Shown here: positions 24,516-36,320 of the stretch, piece after piece
How positions within the stretch are numbered: position 1 is the first letter of the stretch
Layout of the letters: each line of letters starts with the position of its first letter
Origin: Callorhinus ursinus
Lineage: Eukaryota; Chordata; Mammalia; Carnivora; Otariidae
DNA length: 64,000 bases
Direction: 5' to 3'
Assembly (NCBI RefSeq): GCF_003265705.1
Contig: NW_020312902.1
Span: 10,312,423 to 10,376,422, forward strand
The notes under the pieces: model-generated
Databases searched by the model: none
What the model was told of the DNA's origin: nothing
Seen by the model: the letters and a program-made list of their open reading frames with translations, nothing else
Translations under genes and position numbers: made by a program

Positions 24516-24949
24516 TAATGGAATTTCCTTAAAATGTGTGAAAAGTCATACTACCCTTAGGACATATTTAATCTCTCTGACAGTGTGATTTTTCTCCTTG
24601 CCACCACCAGCCTATCTGGACCTAACTAGTTTGCCCATACTTCCTGCTGGGTAACTAGAGGTGAACATTTTGCTGACCTTAAATTATTTGTCATGATCAC
24701 TTAAGATGAGATCTTTTCATTCCTCACAAGATTAATGAAAATAAATAAGTGTGGGTTTATTAAAAATTGATAATTGGAAATATTTGTGTAATAAACTTGG
24801 TCAGATTATGCCTATGAACTTCAAACATCTCATTCATTAAAATTATTCTGCTTTAAAAATAAACATGAGGATGCAAAAAAGAAATCTGTTAGGAGAGTAG
24901 ATATGCTAAGTGTTCTTACCACAATAAAATAAAACAAAAATGAATATTT

Positions 24950-25570
24950 TAACAGTAAAAAAATAAAAAAGCAAAAGGCACAAACATTTCACCAAAGAGA
25001 AGATAATTGCAGGTGATGCATAAGCACATGAGATATTCACCATAATTAATCATCAGGGAAATGCAAATTGAAACCACAATGAGATTTCATTACACATTTA
25101 TCTGAATAGCTAAAACTAAAACAATAACAACAATAAAAACAAAGTGACAACACCAGATGCTGTCGAGGATGTGGAGAAACTGGGTTATTCCTAGATTGCT
25201 GATGGAAATGTAGAACGGTCCAGCCTCTCTGGAAAACAGTTTGGCAACTTTTTATAAAGCTAAACATGCAATTTCCATGTAACCCAATAAGTGCACATTT
25301 TGACATTTTTCCCAGGGAAATAAAAGCTGCGTGCACACAAAAACATGTACAATAATGTTCAAAGGAAGTTAAGTGTAGCTATAAAAGGGCAACATGAGGG
25401 ATAGAGCTGTTAAGTATCTAAACTGTATCAATGTCAATATTGTGCTTTTGATACATTTATAGTAATGTTTTACAACATATCCCCTTTCAAACTGGGTATA
25501 TATGATCTTTGTATTATCTCTTACAACTGTTATACATCTATAATCATCTCAAAATTAAAAGCTTAATTGT
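24950..25570 (+). mobile_element. old L1 3' end (L1M-like)
   Basis: 'ATTTCACCAAAGAGAAGATAA', 'AATCATCAGGGAAATGCAAAT', 'ATGCTGTCGAGGATGTGGAG', and a 3' UTR with 'AACTGTATCAATGTCAATAT' and 'CTTACAACTGTTATACATCTA...ATCTCAAAATTAAAA'. Strongly diverged, 5' truncated. Confidence 0.85.
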
Positions 25571-25912
25571 AAAGAAGTGCTTAAATGGTGGCTCTAAAAC
25601 AATTTCTTAATTATTTTAAGTTCACAGATGTACTTACTGCAAATTACAATTAATGTTTAATAGTGCTAGTTGCAACACCACATAAATGAATTTACAGATT
25701 CACCTACTTTTACTTGTCTCTCCTACCCTAAATTTTACATTCATATGGGTTTCAGAGTGAACCTCTTCCTCATCCAGTTAGTCACCAGATTCTTCTAATG
25801 ATGAAACATTTAATCAGTTCCTAAGACATTCTGAACATAAGCCAAACCCAAATATTACTTTGAAACACGCTTCATGGCTACATTATTTTTACTCCACTTT
25901 AATTGTCCCCTT
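25571..25912. other. non-coding stretch
   Basis: Nothing recognised. Confidence 0.45.
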
Positions 25913-25932
25913 AAATTGTTTGATTATTGCCT

Positions 25933-26110
25933 GGGCGCCTGGGTGGCTCAGTCGTTAGGCGTCTGCCTTCGGCTCAGGTCATGATCCCAGGGTCCTGGGA
26001 TCAAGTCCCGCATCAGGCTCCCTGCTCCTTGGGAGCCTGATTCTCCCTCTGCTTCTCTCCCTCTCTCTCTCCTTCTGTCCCTCATGAATAAATAAATAAA
26101 ATATTTAAAA
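25933..26110 (+). mobile_element. SINEC, young type, perfect 20-bp duplication
   Basis: Head 'GGGCGCCTGGGTGGCTCAGTC', 'CTGCCTTCGGCTCAGG', 'CCAGGGTCCTGGGATC', tail with (AAATA)n. The target duplications 25913-25932 and 26111-26130 are identical over 20 bp. Confidence 0.97.
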
Positions 26111-26130
26111 AAATTGTTTGATTATTGCCT

Positions 26131-27285
26131 TTCTTTCTTTTCACTTCAGGCCATATTTATTGACAGAAATCCATCCAACCTCTCCAGATAGCTTGTACAT
26201 TTTGGGCTACAGAAAGACTATCAACATAGAGACTTCATTAAAAAGGGAAGTACTACAGAATGTCATGGAGCCTATATGACTTTTAACACTTCTGTAACTG
26301 GAGGAACTAAAGCCTCTGAGTAAGCACAACTGTACAATGCAATTGGCTCACTGTTTTTCTGTAGAAAAGTAATTATGTCTAGAATTAATAGTATAGTATG
26401 AAATCTAATTATTATATTTACAGTGCTGTTATGCACATAAAATAAATATATTGACTTAAATAATTGCCTCTTGCCTCTGCTATTGATGGTTCTGGATATA
26501 TATTCTACGTTTCACTAGCCCATATCAAAGACATCTTCCTTCAAGCATCCTGATTTAGTAAAAGGGGTGGGAGCAAAGACAGCTAGATGTTGATTTACTG
26601 TTAATGAAGAAAGCACCAAGGCTGGACTGACCTTTATTTAACCATATCCCATTTTAATTTAGAAAATTTCAGTCAGCTTTAAATGGATTAAAAAAAAAAG
26701 AAAACATGATTTTCTTATTTCCCCTTTCCTATCCTGGGGGAAGAAATAAAGAAGTAAACAGAATTGCCTGATCATCACAAAGAGCCACTCTGCATTACTT
26801 TGATGTGGAGACATGGGAAATTGAAATTTATAGCACCAAGGGCACAGCTCCCTCCACTGGGACAGGTCATCCTGATTGTATTTGTATTATTGGCTTGCTT
26901 TACATGTTCATTACATTTCTGCTTATCCAGTTCATTTTGAGAAAGCTCTGTATTACACTGAGAGTAAAGTTGCATTACACATGGACAGACAACCCTTGAA
27001 ATTCAGTAAATATCATTACATTTTAAAAATAAATTTCTCTCAGATTTTCATTTGCCTCCTTGTTCTTGCATCTTGTCCCTGCCCTTTGAATTAATTTTAC
27101 TCCTAAACTCCAGAAGCCAGCTGAGATCAGGGTAGGTCCAGAAACTGGCAATCTCAAATGTTCCCCTTGAGTGTTCTGCTCACAAACTTACCACGGGTAT
27201 TATTCTTTTCCTAAAGGCACATTTCAAGTCTCAAATATACCCTATGTATTCTAGGCATACAAAAAGACACTATATGCAGTATGTG
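26131..27285. other. non-coding stretch
   Basis: AT-rich. No coding or repeat unit supported; small open frames on both strands at 26775-27094 overlap each other and look random. Confidence 0.5.
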
Positions 27286-27289
27286 TAGT

Positions 27290-27490
27290 GATGAAAAGGT
27301 TTTGAAGTCAAAATTATCAGAAATAAAATTTCTGGTCCATCACACACAAGTTTTTAACATCTCAAAGCCTCAATTTTTCTTATCTGTAAATTCTAACATA
27401 CCCCCAGAGAGTTGGGATAAAGATAAGGTGTAATATAATGAATGTAAAAAAGAAATCATCACAGTGACTAGGTCAGAGTATAAGCTAAGT
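27290..27490 (+). mobile_element. MIR SINE relic
   Basis: 'TTTTTAACATCTCAAAGCCTCAATTTTTCTTATCTGTAAA' type core followed by 'TAATGAATGTAAAAAAGAAATC...GTGACTAGG' fits MIR order, with heavy divergence. Confidence 0.55.
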
Positions 27491-27577
27491 AGAATATTTT
27501 TAAAGACAATCTCTGGGCTAGAATAGATTTGAAGAACCTGCTAACTGTATTACTCCCATAGACACTCAGACTTGAAA

Positions 27578-27640
27578 TAGTCTATTCAGTCTATTTGATG
27601 CTTAGCTTTTCAGTCTGAATAGACTAGAAAAAAAGCTAAG
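27578..27640. repeat. interleaved inverted repeats
   Basis: Arm A 'TAGTCTATTCAG' (27578-27589) pairs perfectly with 27615-27626. Arm B 'CTTAGCTTTT' (27601-27610) pairs perfectly with 27631-27640. The order A-B-A'-B' is that of an H-type pseudoknot rather than a simple hairpin. No function is known. Confidence 0.8.
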
Positions 27641-27649
27641 GATCTTCAA

Positions 27650-28160
27650 CCTTTAGTTTATCTATTGCTTCCCGCCTCCTTACTCTAAAATCCATTTTGG
27701 AACATTCCATCAAGTATCACTTTAATCATCATTTACATATCTCTACTGATAGACATCCATCACCTCTTGGAGAAGCCTTGTCCATAAGCAGGTAGTTTTG
27801 AAAATGCTTTCCAATATATGAGCAATGCAGGATCCAGTACATTCCACTCACTGCGGCTAATTCCACTGTTGGGATCATAAAGAACAAATTTAACCTCTCT
27901 TCCCATTTGACAGCCCTTTGGGTATTAAAAAATACCTACTATGTCCTCCTTTGACTTCTCTCCTTTAAGGTTGTTTTACAGTTTCCCAAAGCATAAGTTT
28001 TTGAAACCTAACTTTTTGTTTACCTCCCTGATCCAAATGCTCCAAATACATTCCATATCTAGAGTCTTGGTTTCTATGTCCTTTTTTTGTCCTCCGACAA
28101 GTTACCCACCTTTAGTTTTCTCTTTCCCTGTTTTTAATCAGTCCTTCGTTTGATAAGTGA
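27650..28160 (+). mobile_element. probable L3/CR1-like LINE relic
   Basis: 'CTCTTCCCATTTGACAGCCCTTTGGGTATT...AAATACCTACTATGTCCTCCTTTGACTTCTCTCCTTTAAGG...TGTTTTACAGTTTCCC' follows the conserved 3' part of mammalian L3/CR1 elements (fragment 'ACAGCCCTT..AATA...CTATCATGTCC..CCT...TCTTCTCT'). Very old insertion. Confidence 0.65.
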
Positions 28161-29495
28161 AGACCAAAGTTAATTTGGGGGAGTGGTATTTGTATTTGTC
28201 TAGTAAAATGATTCCTACATTTTTTCATCTATTTTTCATTTCTTAGCAATGCAAGATGCTTAAAGACAAAGGCCATTGCTAACATGAGAATCTAAGATTT
28301 TAAAGTTGTGACTGGTTATATAAACAGAATTGAAAGAACACTTGGCCCAAATTCCTGTTATCATAATCATGTTCAGATTAGGCACTTGAGGCACCAGGAG
28401 GTTAACTGACTTCCAGAATTCATGCAATAGTATTAGTCTCCTCCCTACTGTTCAAGGGCTTCTTGTAACAATACAATTTTCCATTCACTTGGTACAGATA
28501 TCTCAAGACAGAGCCCATACATTTTTTTTAACCTGCATACCCTTTCTGAGATAATATTTAAATTTCAGATTTTACATTAAAGTCATAGCTTTTCAGTTTC
28601 TTTTAAAATGGGGACTCTTGCAAGTTCTAAGGCCACATTCCCACTTTCCCTGGAGCTCAATGGTGCTTGTGCCATGTAGAAGGGATCACACTCCATGTGA
28701 CCTGGCTAGCTTCTATAGGTATAAAGTTTAACATACTACTTTTGCAAAGTATTGCATAATTTTACAAGCATTTTCATATCTGCCATTTTTATTTGAGCCC
28801 ATGACAATACTACATAATATATGGAACTGGTATAATAGTAAATGTGTATTTTAGTCGTATGGAGATGAGATATCTAATGTGTTAGGCAGGGGTAGTGTGG
28901 TGCAGTGATTTGGAGTACAAGTTTTTAATAAATGTTATCTATAAACATTTCCTTCAGACTACGCAGTAAAAGTCAGATTTCCTGGTATCAAATATAGGGA
29001 TTCTATGACAGTGACACTAGCCATACTCACTGATTCATATACCTCTCTTATCTCCAGTTTCTGGATCATCTCAAAATGAAAGCCTCACTGGGCTGCCAAT
29101 AAGCACTCTCTCATCATCAGGTACTAGATGAGTTATTGGAACATTTCAACATGCTGCCCCCACCCATCTCACCCCCATATTCCTGTATGAGGAGTGTGAA
29201 GAGTGTCCTGTGTACAAGGTGACCCCTAAATCATATAGTCAGATTGGATATGAGGAAGACTAAATGCATTTTTTTGTGACCTGTTAACACTGACTGCTAA
29301 AATACGTATTTTAAAAACTGGGTAATTGAATGCCATGCTTCATTGAGTAAATCACTGGCTATAGGACTGCAGCTGCGGTCCTTTTCAAATATTTCTAAAA
29401 ACTTTGCAAAACTGATTGGTCATATAAATGCCTGACTCTTCCTTTGTGAATGAATATCAATCTGAAAAAGTTTCCTGTCAAAAACCTAAGTTCTT
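28161..29495. other. non-coding stretch
   Basis: Possible small MIR pieces near 28350-28440 and 28885-28930 are too diverged to call. No gene seen. Confidence 0.45.
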
Positions 29496-29499
29496 CATC

Positions 29500-30325
29500 C
29501 ATCCGCAAGGCATACAAGTTTCACAAAGAAGATATGCAAGTGGTTCATAATATCATAAGATGTTCAGCACTATTAGTTATTAGGGAAATGAAAATCAAAA
29601 CTACAGTCTACCACTCTATGCCCACTAGGATGGCTACAACTGAAAAGACAGGTAATTATAAGTTTTGATAGGGATGTGAAGAAATTAGAGCCCTCATATA
29701 CCATTGGTAAGAATGTACAATGGTACAGCTGCTTTGGCTGACTCTAGATGTTTTTCGAAAGTTTAAATATAGAGTTACCAATATGGTCCAGGAATTTCAC
29801 TCCTATATCCCCAAGAGCAATGAAAAAATATGTCCACACAAAAGCTTGGACTCAAATGTTTATAGGAACACTGTTCATAATTGCCAGCAGTGAGAAAAAT
29901 TTTCATCATCTCATGAATAGAGAAAAAAAATCCATACAGTGGAATATTATCCTGCAGTAAAATCAGTGGAGTACCAATATGTGCTAAAACATGGATGAAC
30001 CTGGAAAACTTTATCCTACTAGAAAGAAACTAGTCAAAAAGATGACATATTGTATGATTCCATTTACCATTTCATAATGGTAAATCTATAGAGACAGAAA
30101 TTCCATTAATGTTTGCTAGGGCTAGAGGGAGGGGCATAGATAGAAGTGACTGTAAAGTGCCTGGGGTTCTTGCTGCGGAGGGACAGAATTAGATTGCGTT
30201 TCAAAATTCGATTGTGGTAGTTGCAACTTTGTGAACCTTCAAAGAACATTGAACTCTACCTTTAAAGGGATAAAATTTATGGTTTGTGAATTATATCACG
30301 ATAAAGTTATTAAGATACATTAATA
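29500..30325 (+). mobile_element. old L1 3' end (L1M-like)
   Basis: 'CACAAAGAAGATATGCAAGTGG', 'CACTATTAGTTATTAGGGAAATG', 'GCCCACTAGGATGGCTACAA', 'CAGTGGAATATTATCCTGCAGT', and a 3' UTR with 'GTTTGTGAATTATATCACGATAAAG' and an A-rich end. Open frames inside (29450-29668, 29748-29960) are pieces of decayed ORF2. Confidence 0.88.
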
Positions 30326-30408
30326 AAATAAAATGAGAGGTCACAATCTCTTTGTCCAATTCTTCATGCTATCCTTAACAGGGAACAGTCAGAGTAATAA
30401 TAACTCTT

Positions 30409-30610
30409 TTTTTTTTTTTTAAAGATTTTATTTATTTATTTGAGAGAGAGAGAGGATGAGAGATAGAGAGCACGAGAGGGAAGAGGGTCAGAGGTAGAAG
30501 CAGACTCCCTGCTGAGCAGGGAGCCCGATGCGGGACTCGATCCCGGGACTCCAGGATCATGACCTGAGCCGAAGGCAGTCGCTTAACCAACTGAGCCACC
30601 CAGGCGCCCA
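30409..30610 (-). mobile_element. SINEC, 'GGAGTCC' type, perfect 18-bp duplication
   Basis: Reverse-oriented: T-run, (GA)n, 'GCGGGACTCGATCCCGGGACTCCAGGATCATG', 'GAAGGCAGTCGCTTAACCAACTGAGCC', head complement. Exact duplication 'AGAGTAATAATAACTCTT' at 30391-30408 and 30611-30628. Shares the 'GGAGTCC' and 'GCGACTGCC' diagnostics with 49989-50185 and 52569-52768. Confidence 0.97.
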
Positions 30611-30628
30611 AGAGTAATAATAACTCTT

Positions 30629-31713
30629 GAAGATTTTTCTAGGGTTCCCTTCCACTCTGGACCGAGGAAGGTAGACCTTGGTTCATTACTGGTTTCCATT
30701 CAAAGAGGAGTACCTGCCTTCCCCTCCAGTTATATAATGTGCCCTATTAGATTTCTCATTTCAGGATTCCTGGAGAGTCTACAGTGAGGTGTCCCTGTGA
30801 TGTTTTGAGATTTGGAAGCACAAGGCATGAAAAACATAGCTAAAAAAGTAGAGAGAGAGAATGAATGCAGACTCTCCTAAACCATAGGGCAACACCAGTG
30901 TCCTCAGTCTATGCTATATGGTATCTTGGAGTTTGTGTTTGGGAAGCAGCTGTTTCACCTTCTTGTACGTAAACTGTATATGCCTGTGTGCATGTGCACC
31001 CTCTAATCCTTGAATCATTTGTAGACACAATAAACATTAGAGAAGCATGCACTCATTTTTTTTTAAATTAGTACTTAGTAAACAACTACAAATGACTGAA
31101 AATCCAGGGTAAATAGACCCAGACTATTTTTGGTTAGAAAAGATGGTTGGTTCTGTGTATAAGGAAGCATAATTGATGTCTGGTGCTTTTTTTAACCAAT
31201 AATATTATTTTCTTCTGATAACCTCTCATTACAGAATAAATTTTATCATAAAAATAGATTATTTTGTCTTAAGCCACGGGATTTTTAAAAATGCATTTTA
31301 TGGACTATACAAAGTCATACAAATATAAGGTATTATTACGTGTAGTAACGCAAAACTGCCTTTGGAAGAGTTATCCCATTGGGCTTTAACCATCTTTCAC
31401 CTAGATATAAGTTTGTTTTCTCCCCAGGTTGTTGAGATACAATTCCTCTGATAAAGGAAAAGTCTGAAGTAGAGAAGTTACTACTTGTTAGGATAAAGAG
31501 TGCAGGAGGAGAGAGGTTCTTGATGGTGATGAGGTGGAAAAGTTTGGGGGAACATTTCTTTTTATTTTCTGATCTGTTGATTTCGAGATATCTGCAATTG
31601 TCTGAATGGAGATTTCCCACAAACAGGCTGATAAAAAGTCCTGGAATTTTGAAGAGAAATGTGGACTGAAGAAACAGTTTGGAACCATCTGTGTTTATGG
31701 GGTACAGAAACCA
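30629..31713. other. non-coding stretch
   Basis: No coding or repeat unit recognised. Minus-strand open frames around 31336-31688 overlap each other without family similarity. Confidence 0.45.
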
Positions 31714-31720
31714 CAGTATA

Positions 31721-31935
31721 GGGGCGTCAATGTGGCTCAGTCTGGTAGGCAGGCCAAGTCTTCGTTTCAGCTGAGGTCATGATCCAGGGTTGTGAGATCG
31801 AGCCCCATGTTAGGCTCCATGCTCAGCACAGAGTCTGCTTGAGATTCCCTCTCTCCCTCTCCCTGTTTGCACATGCACACTCTCTCAAATAAAGAAATAT
31901 TAAAGAAAGAAAGAAAAAAATAAAGAAAGGAAGAA
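31721..31935 (+). mobile_element. SINEC, diverged copy
   Basis: Head 'GGGGCGTCAATGTGGCTCAGTC', 'GGTCATGATCCAGGGTTGTGAGATCGAGCCCC', CT-rich part and a long purine (GAAA)n tail. Possible short target duplication 'CAGTATA' at 31714-31720 and 31940-31946. Among the most diverged SINEs in the window. Confidence 0.9.
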
Positions 31936-32406
31936 AGCTCAGTATAAATGCAATCACCTGGGAAGGACCTAGGGGGTTGTAAAAGCCAGAAGTTCCAACT
32001 CCTTTGAGAATCATCTCAATAGCGGAAAATAAGGTACAGAAGATGCTTATGCTTTCTCTTGGTTACATGGCCAATAAGTGATAATTCCAAAAAATTAAAC
32101 CAAGTCCTTCTGCCTGATTCCCACATTCTTTTCTCTAAGCTAATCTCTCTCTTTACCACAAATACCTGTTGAATGCTCACCATGTACACAACATGTATAA
32201 GTCCCCGTGAGGAAAGAAAAGAAAAAAAGGCAGGACTCCTGAAAAGAGTATTGTCACAAAGAGACTGTCCTCTACAATATGTCTAGGATTCCTCTCCATT
32301 GTCTCTACTTCCACTACTTCCCTTATATAGACATTCATTGTGCCATTTTTGAACCATGAGAGGCTTTCATACAATCTGAAGCCCCAACTTTGGTTCCTTC
32401 ATTTTA

Positions 32407-32606
32407 TTTATTTATTTTTAAAGATTTTATTTATTTATTTTGACAGAGAGAGAGAAAGCACACAAACAGGGGGAGCAGCAGAGGGAGAGAGAGAAGCAGA
32501 CTCCCCACTGAGCAGGGAGCTCAATGTGGGGCTCAATCCCAGGACCCTGGGATCATGACCTGAGCTGAAGGCAGATACTTAACCAACCAAGCCACCCAGG
32601 CGCCCC
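32407..32606 (-). mobile_element. SINEC, young type, 16-bp duplication
   Basis: Reverse-oriented: 'AAAGATTTTATTTATTTATTTTGACAGAGAG', 'AATCCCAGGACCCTGGGATCATGACC', head complement 'CACCCAGGCGCCCC'. Flanks 32391-32406 and 32607-32622 differ at one position. Confidence 0.96.
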
Positions 32607-32689
32607 TGGTTGCTTCATTTTAATTCATGATTAGAACACATAAACCAGAATTATCTTACAAAGTTGTCCCTCCTATTACTCTCCTTTAT

Positions 32690-33270
32690 CCATAGGGTAA
32701 AAATCCAACACCCTTAGTCCCAAACCAGTCTTGTTAATCTGCTCTAACCATACGGGTCTCTCTTATCTCCCTCCCTCTTCAACCCAGGATAAAACCTCTG
32801 AAGAAGCCAGGCGGATTCTTCTCAGTTCATCATTCAAGATTCTGCATCAGTAGATGTATTTTGCAGGCTTATAAGTTCTTATTCCATTTTTTCTACCCAT
32901 CTAAGGTGCACTTATTTAAAAAATTCTACTTAAATGTCATGTCCTTTGAGAACATGTCCCTTAGAATCACAGGCTGTTATTTTTTTTTTTTTAAGATTTT
33001 ATTTATTTGACAGAGAGAGATAGCGAGAGCAGGAATACAAGCAGGGGGAGTGGGAGAGGGAGAAGCAGGCTTCCCGTGGAGCAGGGAGCCCGATGTGGGA
33101 CTCGATCCCAGGACCCTGGGATCATGACCTGAGCCGAAGGCAGACGCTTAACGACTGAGCCACCCAGGCGCCCATCACAGGCTGTTATTACCTCTATACA
33201 CCTACTTTCTACAATTCATTTGACTTAGAATATATTGCTAGATAAATTTCTGAATTTATATCATTATTAG
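32690..33270 (+). mobile_element. probable L2 LINE relic, interrupted by a SINE
   Basis: 'CCATAGGGTAAAAATCCAACACC...', 'TTCTACTTAAATGTCATGTCCTTTGAGAACATGTCCC', then after the SINE 'TTATTACCTCTATACACC' fit the L2 3'-end order (as 'caaatgtcacctcctc.gagaagccttccc'). Low similarity, so tentative. Confidence 0.5.
32982..33173 (-). mobile_element. SINEC, young type, perfect 16-bp duplication
   Basis: Reverse-oriented: T-run, 'AAGATTTTATTTATTTGACAGAGAG', 'CTCGATCCCAGGACCCTGGGATCATG', 'GCCACCCAGGCGCCC'. Exact duplication 'ATCACAGGCTGTTATT' at 32966-32981 and 33174-33189. Inserted into an L2-like sequence. Confidence 0.97.
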
Positions 33271-34585
33271 AACAACTGGAAGCGAAGACCTCTACTTTAT
33301 CTGTGTTTGATCAGTTGTCTAATTAAAGAGATTAAACAAGTTAAACTAGAACAATGGCAAACTGAACACAATATACATAAGTAATTAAAACAATAGCATT
33401 TATTAATGACCCAGCTCTGAGCTATCATAGGTAGAAAATCAGGTTTAGGCATAGGACACTTGAATTTTAATCCAACAATTGTTTCACAGAGAAAACAGTT
33501 CCTAGCTGCAGCATTTTATTACCCATAAAATGCAAATAAGACCACTTGTCCCTAGTTATAGGAGATGTTGAGTAAGGAAAATAATTAACCGTAAGCTGCA
33601 ACTGCACCTTCTTGGATGACATCAGGTTTGAGTTTTGAAACCTCAGGGCCTATTCCAGAGTGTATTCTCTTGAGCCATTCCACACTGTACCTGAGGGCTT
33701 TGAGAAGACTCTAATCTTCCAAACACTAATTAAAATAAAAGGCCGCCTGGAGACCCTGGAGAAGAACTGTCAGGAAGCCAATTAGCTTAGGTCCACCCCT
33801 GACTCTGCCTGCTCAGTACTTACTTTAAGGCTACTTTCCTATTCCCTTTTTATTTTTATAACCTGTAATTAGTTACTGTGGCATATAATTTCCAAGACCA
33901 CAGGCAGCATTTAACTGCAGCATCAGGGCATCTGGGATAAAGACCAACTCTAGGGAGATTGTATATTGGGTGATTAGAGCACCTCAGGACGGAACATCCC
34001 AATTGACTGAGGCTTGTCCCTGATTTAAGGATCAAAAAGAAAAAAAAAAGACTGCTGATATATCATACCAGATACCCTCCATTGTGGCCGTGTGATCCAG
34101 CTGAGAACAGCATGGACTTCTGAAAAAAGTATCTCCTCATTGTCACATCAGGTTTCTAGGTTGTAACCGGATGCCAGTCTTGGTCCTGAAAAGAATACAA
34201 CCCTCTTCCCTGCACCAAACAACAGAAGGAGGGACTTGGACTCTCATTTCAAATTATGAAAGAACTGTACCATGGTAAAATAGGAAAGGCTGGTTTTAAT
34301 TTGACATCTCAGAACAGCACCCATCACACACACACTCACAAACACACTGATCTTTATGATGATTATGATGTCTCATAATCTCTCACCTGCTTTTAACCCT
34401 TCCATATATTTGAAAAATGTTAATAACTAATTACTTCTCCTGGGATTATACTCCTTGCTATTCACCTTTTAACTTACTTTTGAATACCCACATTTGCTTT
34501 ACTCAGCCAGATGTTTTGAAAGATGTTTGGCTCAAACTACAAAAGGCTACTGCCCTCATGGATATTTGGGTTACTAGAAAGAAGG
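33271..34585. other. non-coding stretch
   Basis: No gene. A CA-rich tract lies at 34325-34350. The segment 33600-33980 is somewhat less AT-rich with several TAATTA/CTAATTA-like cores; nothing more can be said from sequence. Confidence 0.45.
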
Positions 34586-34589
34586 CAAA

Positions 34590-34812
34590 GCTAATGTTTG
34601 TGGCTCACTTCTATGTAAGGAACAAGGAAGATTATATGCATCGTTTTGTTTAACATCTACCATAAAGTCAGTATTATTAATCCCAGTTTTAAAATAAGGT
34701 AAATGAGATATGCAGAGATTAAATAAATATTTAAAGTTCATAGATATAGCAATGTTAGAGATCCAATTTGAACTCAGGACTGTCTCCAAAACCCCTATTC
34801 ATTTGCTGCAAC
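34590..34812 (-). mobile_element. MIR SINE relic
   Basis: Reverse MIR order: 'TTTGTTTAACATCTACC', 'AGTATTATTAATCCCAGTTTTAAAATAAGG', 'GAGATATGCAGAGATTAAATAA', 'CCAATTTGAACTCAGGACTGTCTCC'. Confidence 0.75.
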
Positions 34813-35645
34813 ACCGTTTATAATAATTGTAATACAATATAAAACAGTTTATAGCTTAGACAAGAGAGGAACTATTGGAGTGGAAATTATCCAGATGCTT
34901 TCTTTGGGTTTGAAACTGTATTCACATGCCTGTATGAAACATAAAATAAAATTGAAAATGAATAGATATTTTCTGATAAAATATTACAGAGGAAGAAATA
35001 CTTTGTGGCCAGGATGCACATCAATGGAAATCATGCATTACAGGTAACCCTGGTCTGAGGTCTGAAGACCTCTTCCTAGAGTGGTTCTCAAATGCTTAGA
35101 GTTTCTATCACTTAGGGAAGCTTTTGTATGTACAGGTATTGTGTATATGGACAAAAGAAAATTTGTAGTACATTTGTAGAATACACAAATCACATTGGCA
35201 AGTCAGGCACAGGTAGGAAAAACTTACTTATCCATAGCTTTGTATAGAATGCCACCTCAAAGTGTTTAAAGAAGGGAAAAGATATAGAATGTAAGTGGGG
35301 GGGGGCATTTTACATGTACCTAAGTAGATGGAGAAAAATCATATAAGAATATATGTCTCTCTTTGTTTACTAAGAATGTGGACCATCTGCCTATTCAACA
35401 TCATCCCTCTTTATAATTTTATTCCATTTTATTTCCTTGAATTGACATATTATTCAAAGCTTTCAGCTCTCCTTCCTCAGAAGTTAGAGCTCCTATTATC
35501 AGCATTACCGATTTGCAGTTGACATCACAACTCACTTTTGCAGTTAAGGGATGTGGATTTAAAAATAAATTTAAACAATTTATATGAGGCCTTTGTTCAT
35601 AATCTATAACTCCAACCATTCTTAATTTCTTTCCTTCTCTAAAAC
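34813..35645. other. non-coding stretch
   Basis: Nothing recognised beyond a G10 homopolymer near 35298-35306. Confidence 0.45.
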
Positions 35646-35649
35646 TTGA

Positions 35650-35945
35650 ATCTCTTCAATGATTCCACAAAATCTTGGCACATGCTGTTTCCTTTTTTAT
35701 GCTGTACTTTACTTGCATTATTTTTTAAGCTAATTAAAATCTTCACTCCTAGAAATTTTCTGTGATTCCTTGAATCCAGGTTGGCTTAGATTCCACTCCT
35801 TTATGCTTCTATATCACCCCCTGTGTGTATGTGCATATTTATGCATGCTATATATCTCTTTCTGTCAACCTCCTTCTTGGATAAAATGCTCTCATACAGT
35901 GGCCCCTGGCTTACAATCTTTGCAGAAAAATAACTTAATCTTTCA
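35650..35945 (+). mobile_element. L2 LINE 3' relic
   Basis: 'CTTGGCACATGCTGTTTCCTTTTTTATGCTGTACTTT', 'TTTTCTGTGATTCCTTGAATCCAGGTTGGCTTAG', 'CTCCTTTATGCTTCTATATCACCCCC' follow the L2 order (cf. 'gcacatgctgttccctctgcctggaa'). Confidence 0.65.
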
Positions 35946-36094
35946 TTGTTTCAAATAAGATATTCTTGAAATGTTTCATTGGTCTATTTGAAGGTTGGGG
36001 CAGTTCCAGGAAAATAAATAGTCTTTACTAAATTATAAAACTCTATATTTTATAAATCTCACTTGTTTGTACAATTCATTATGTACTTTATTTC

Positions 36095-36320
36095 TCTTTT
36101 GTCAGTATTCTTTATATGCTAGATAATGTGTGCACAGTCAATCATTTAATGATCACCACAACCCTGGGTGTCATGGTCTCAATTTCACAGATGAGTAAAT
36201 AGTTTCGGCAATATTATATAACCTGCCCAGAGCCACCTGGCTTGTTGGAAGTGGTCAGAAGATTTGAACCTGAGTATGAGGAAGTCCAGAGACCTAGCCC
36301 CATTCATGATAGTGTGGTAC
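36095..36320 (-). mobile_element. MIR SINE relic
   Basis: Reverse MIR order: 'TCATTTAATGATCACCACAACCCTGGGTG', 'CAATTTCACAGATGAGTAAATAG', 'TAACCTGCCCAGAGCCACCTGGC', 'AGATTTGAACCTGAGT'. Confidence 0.85.
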
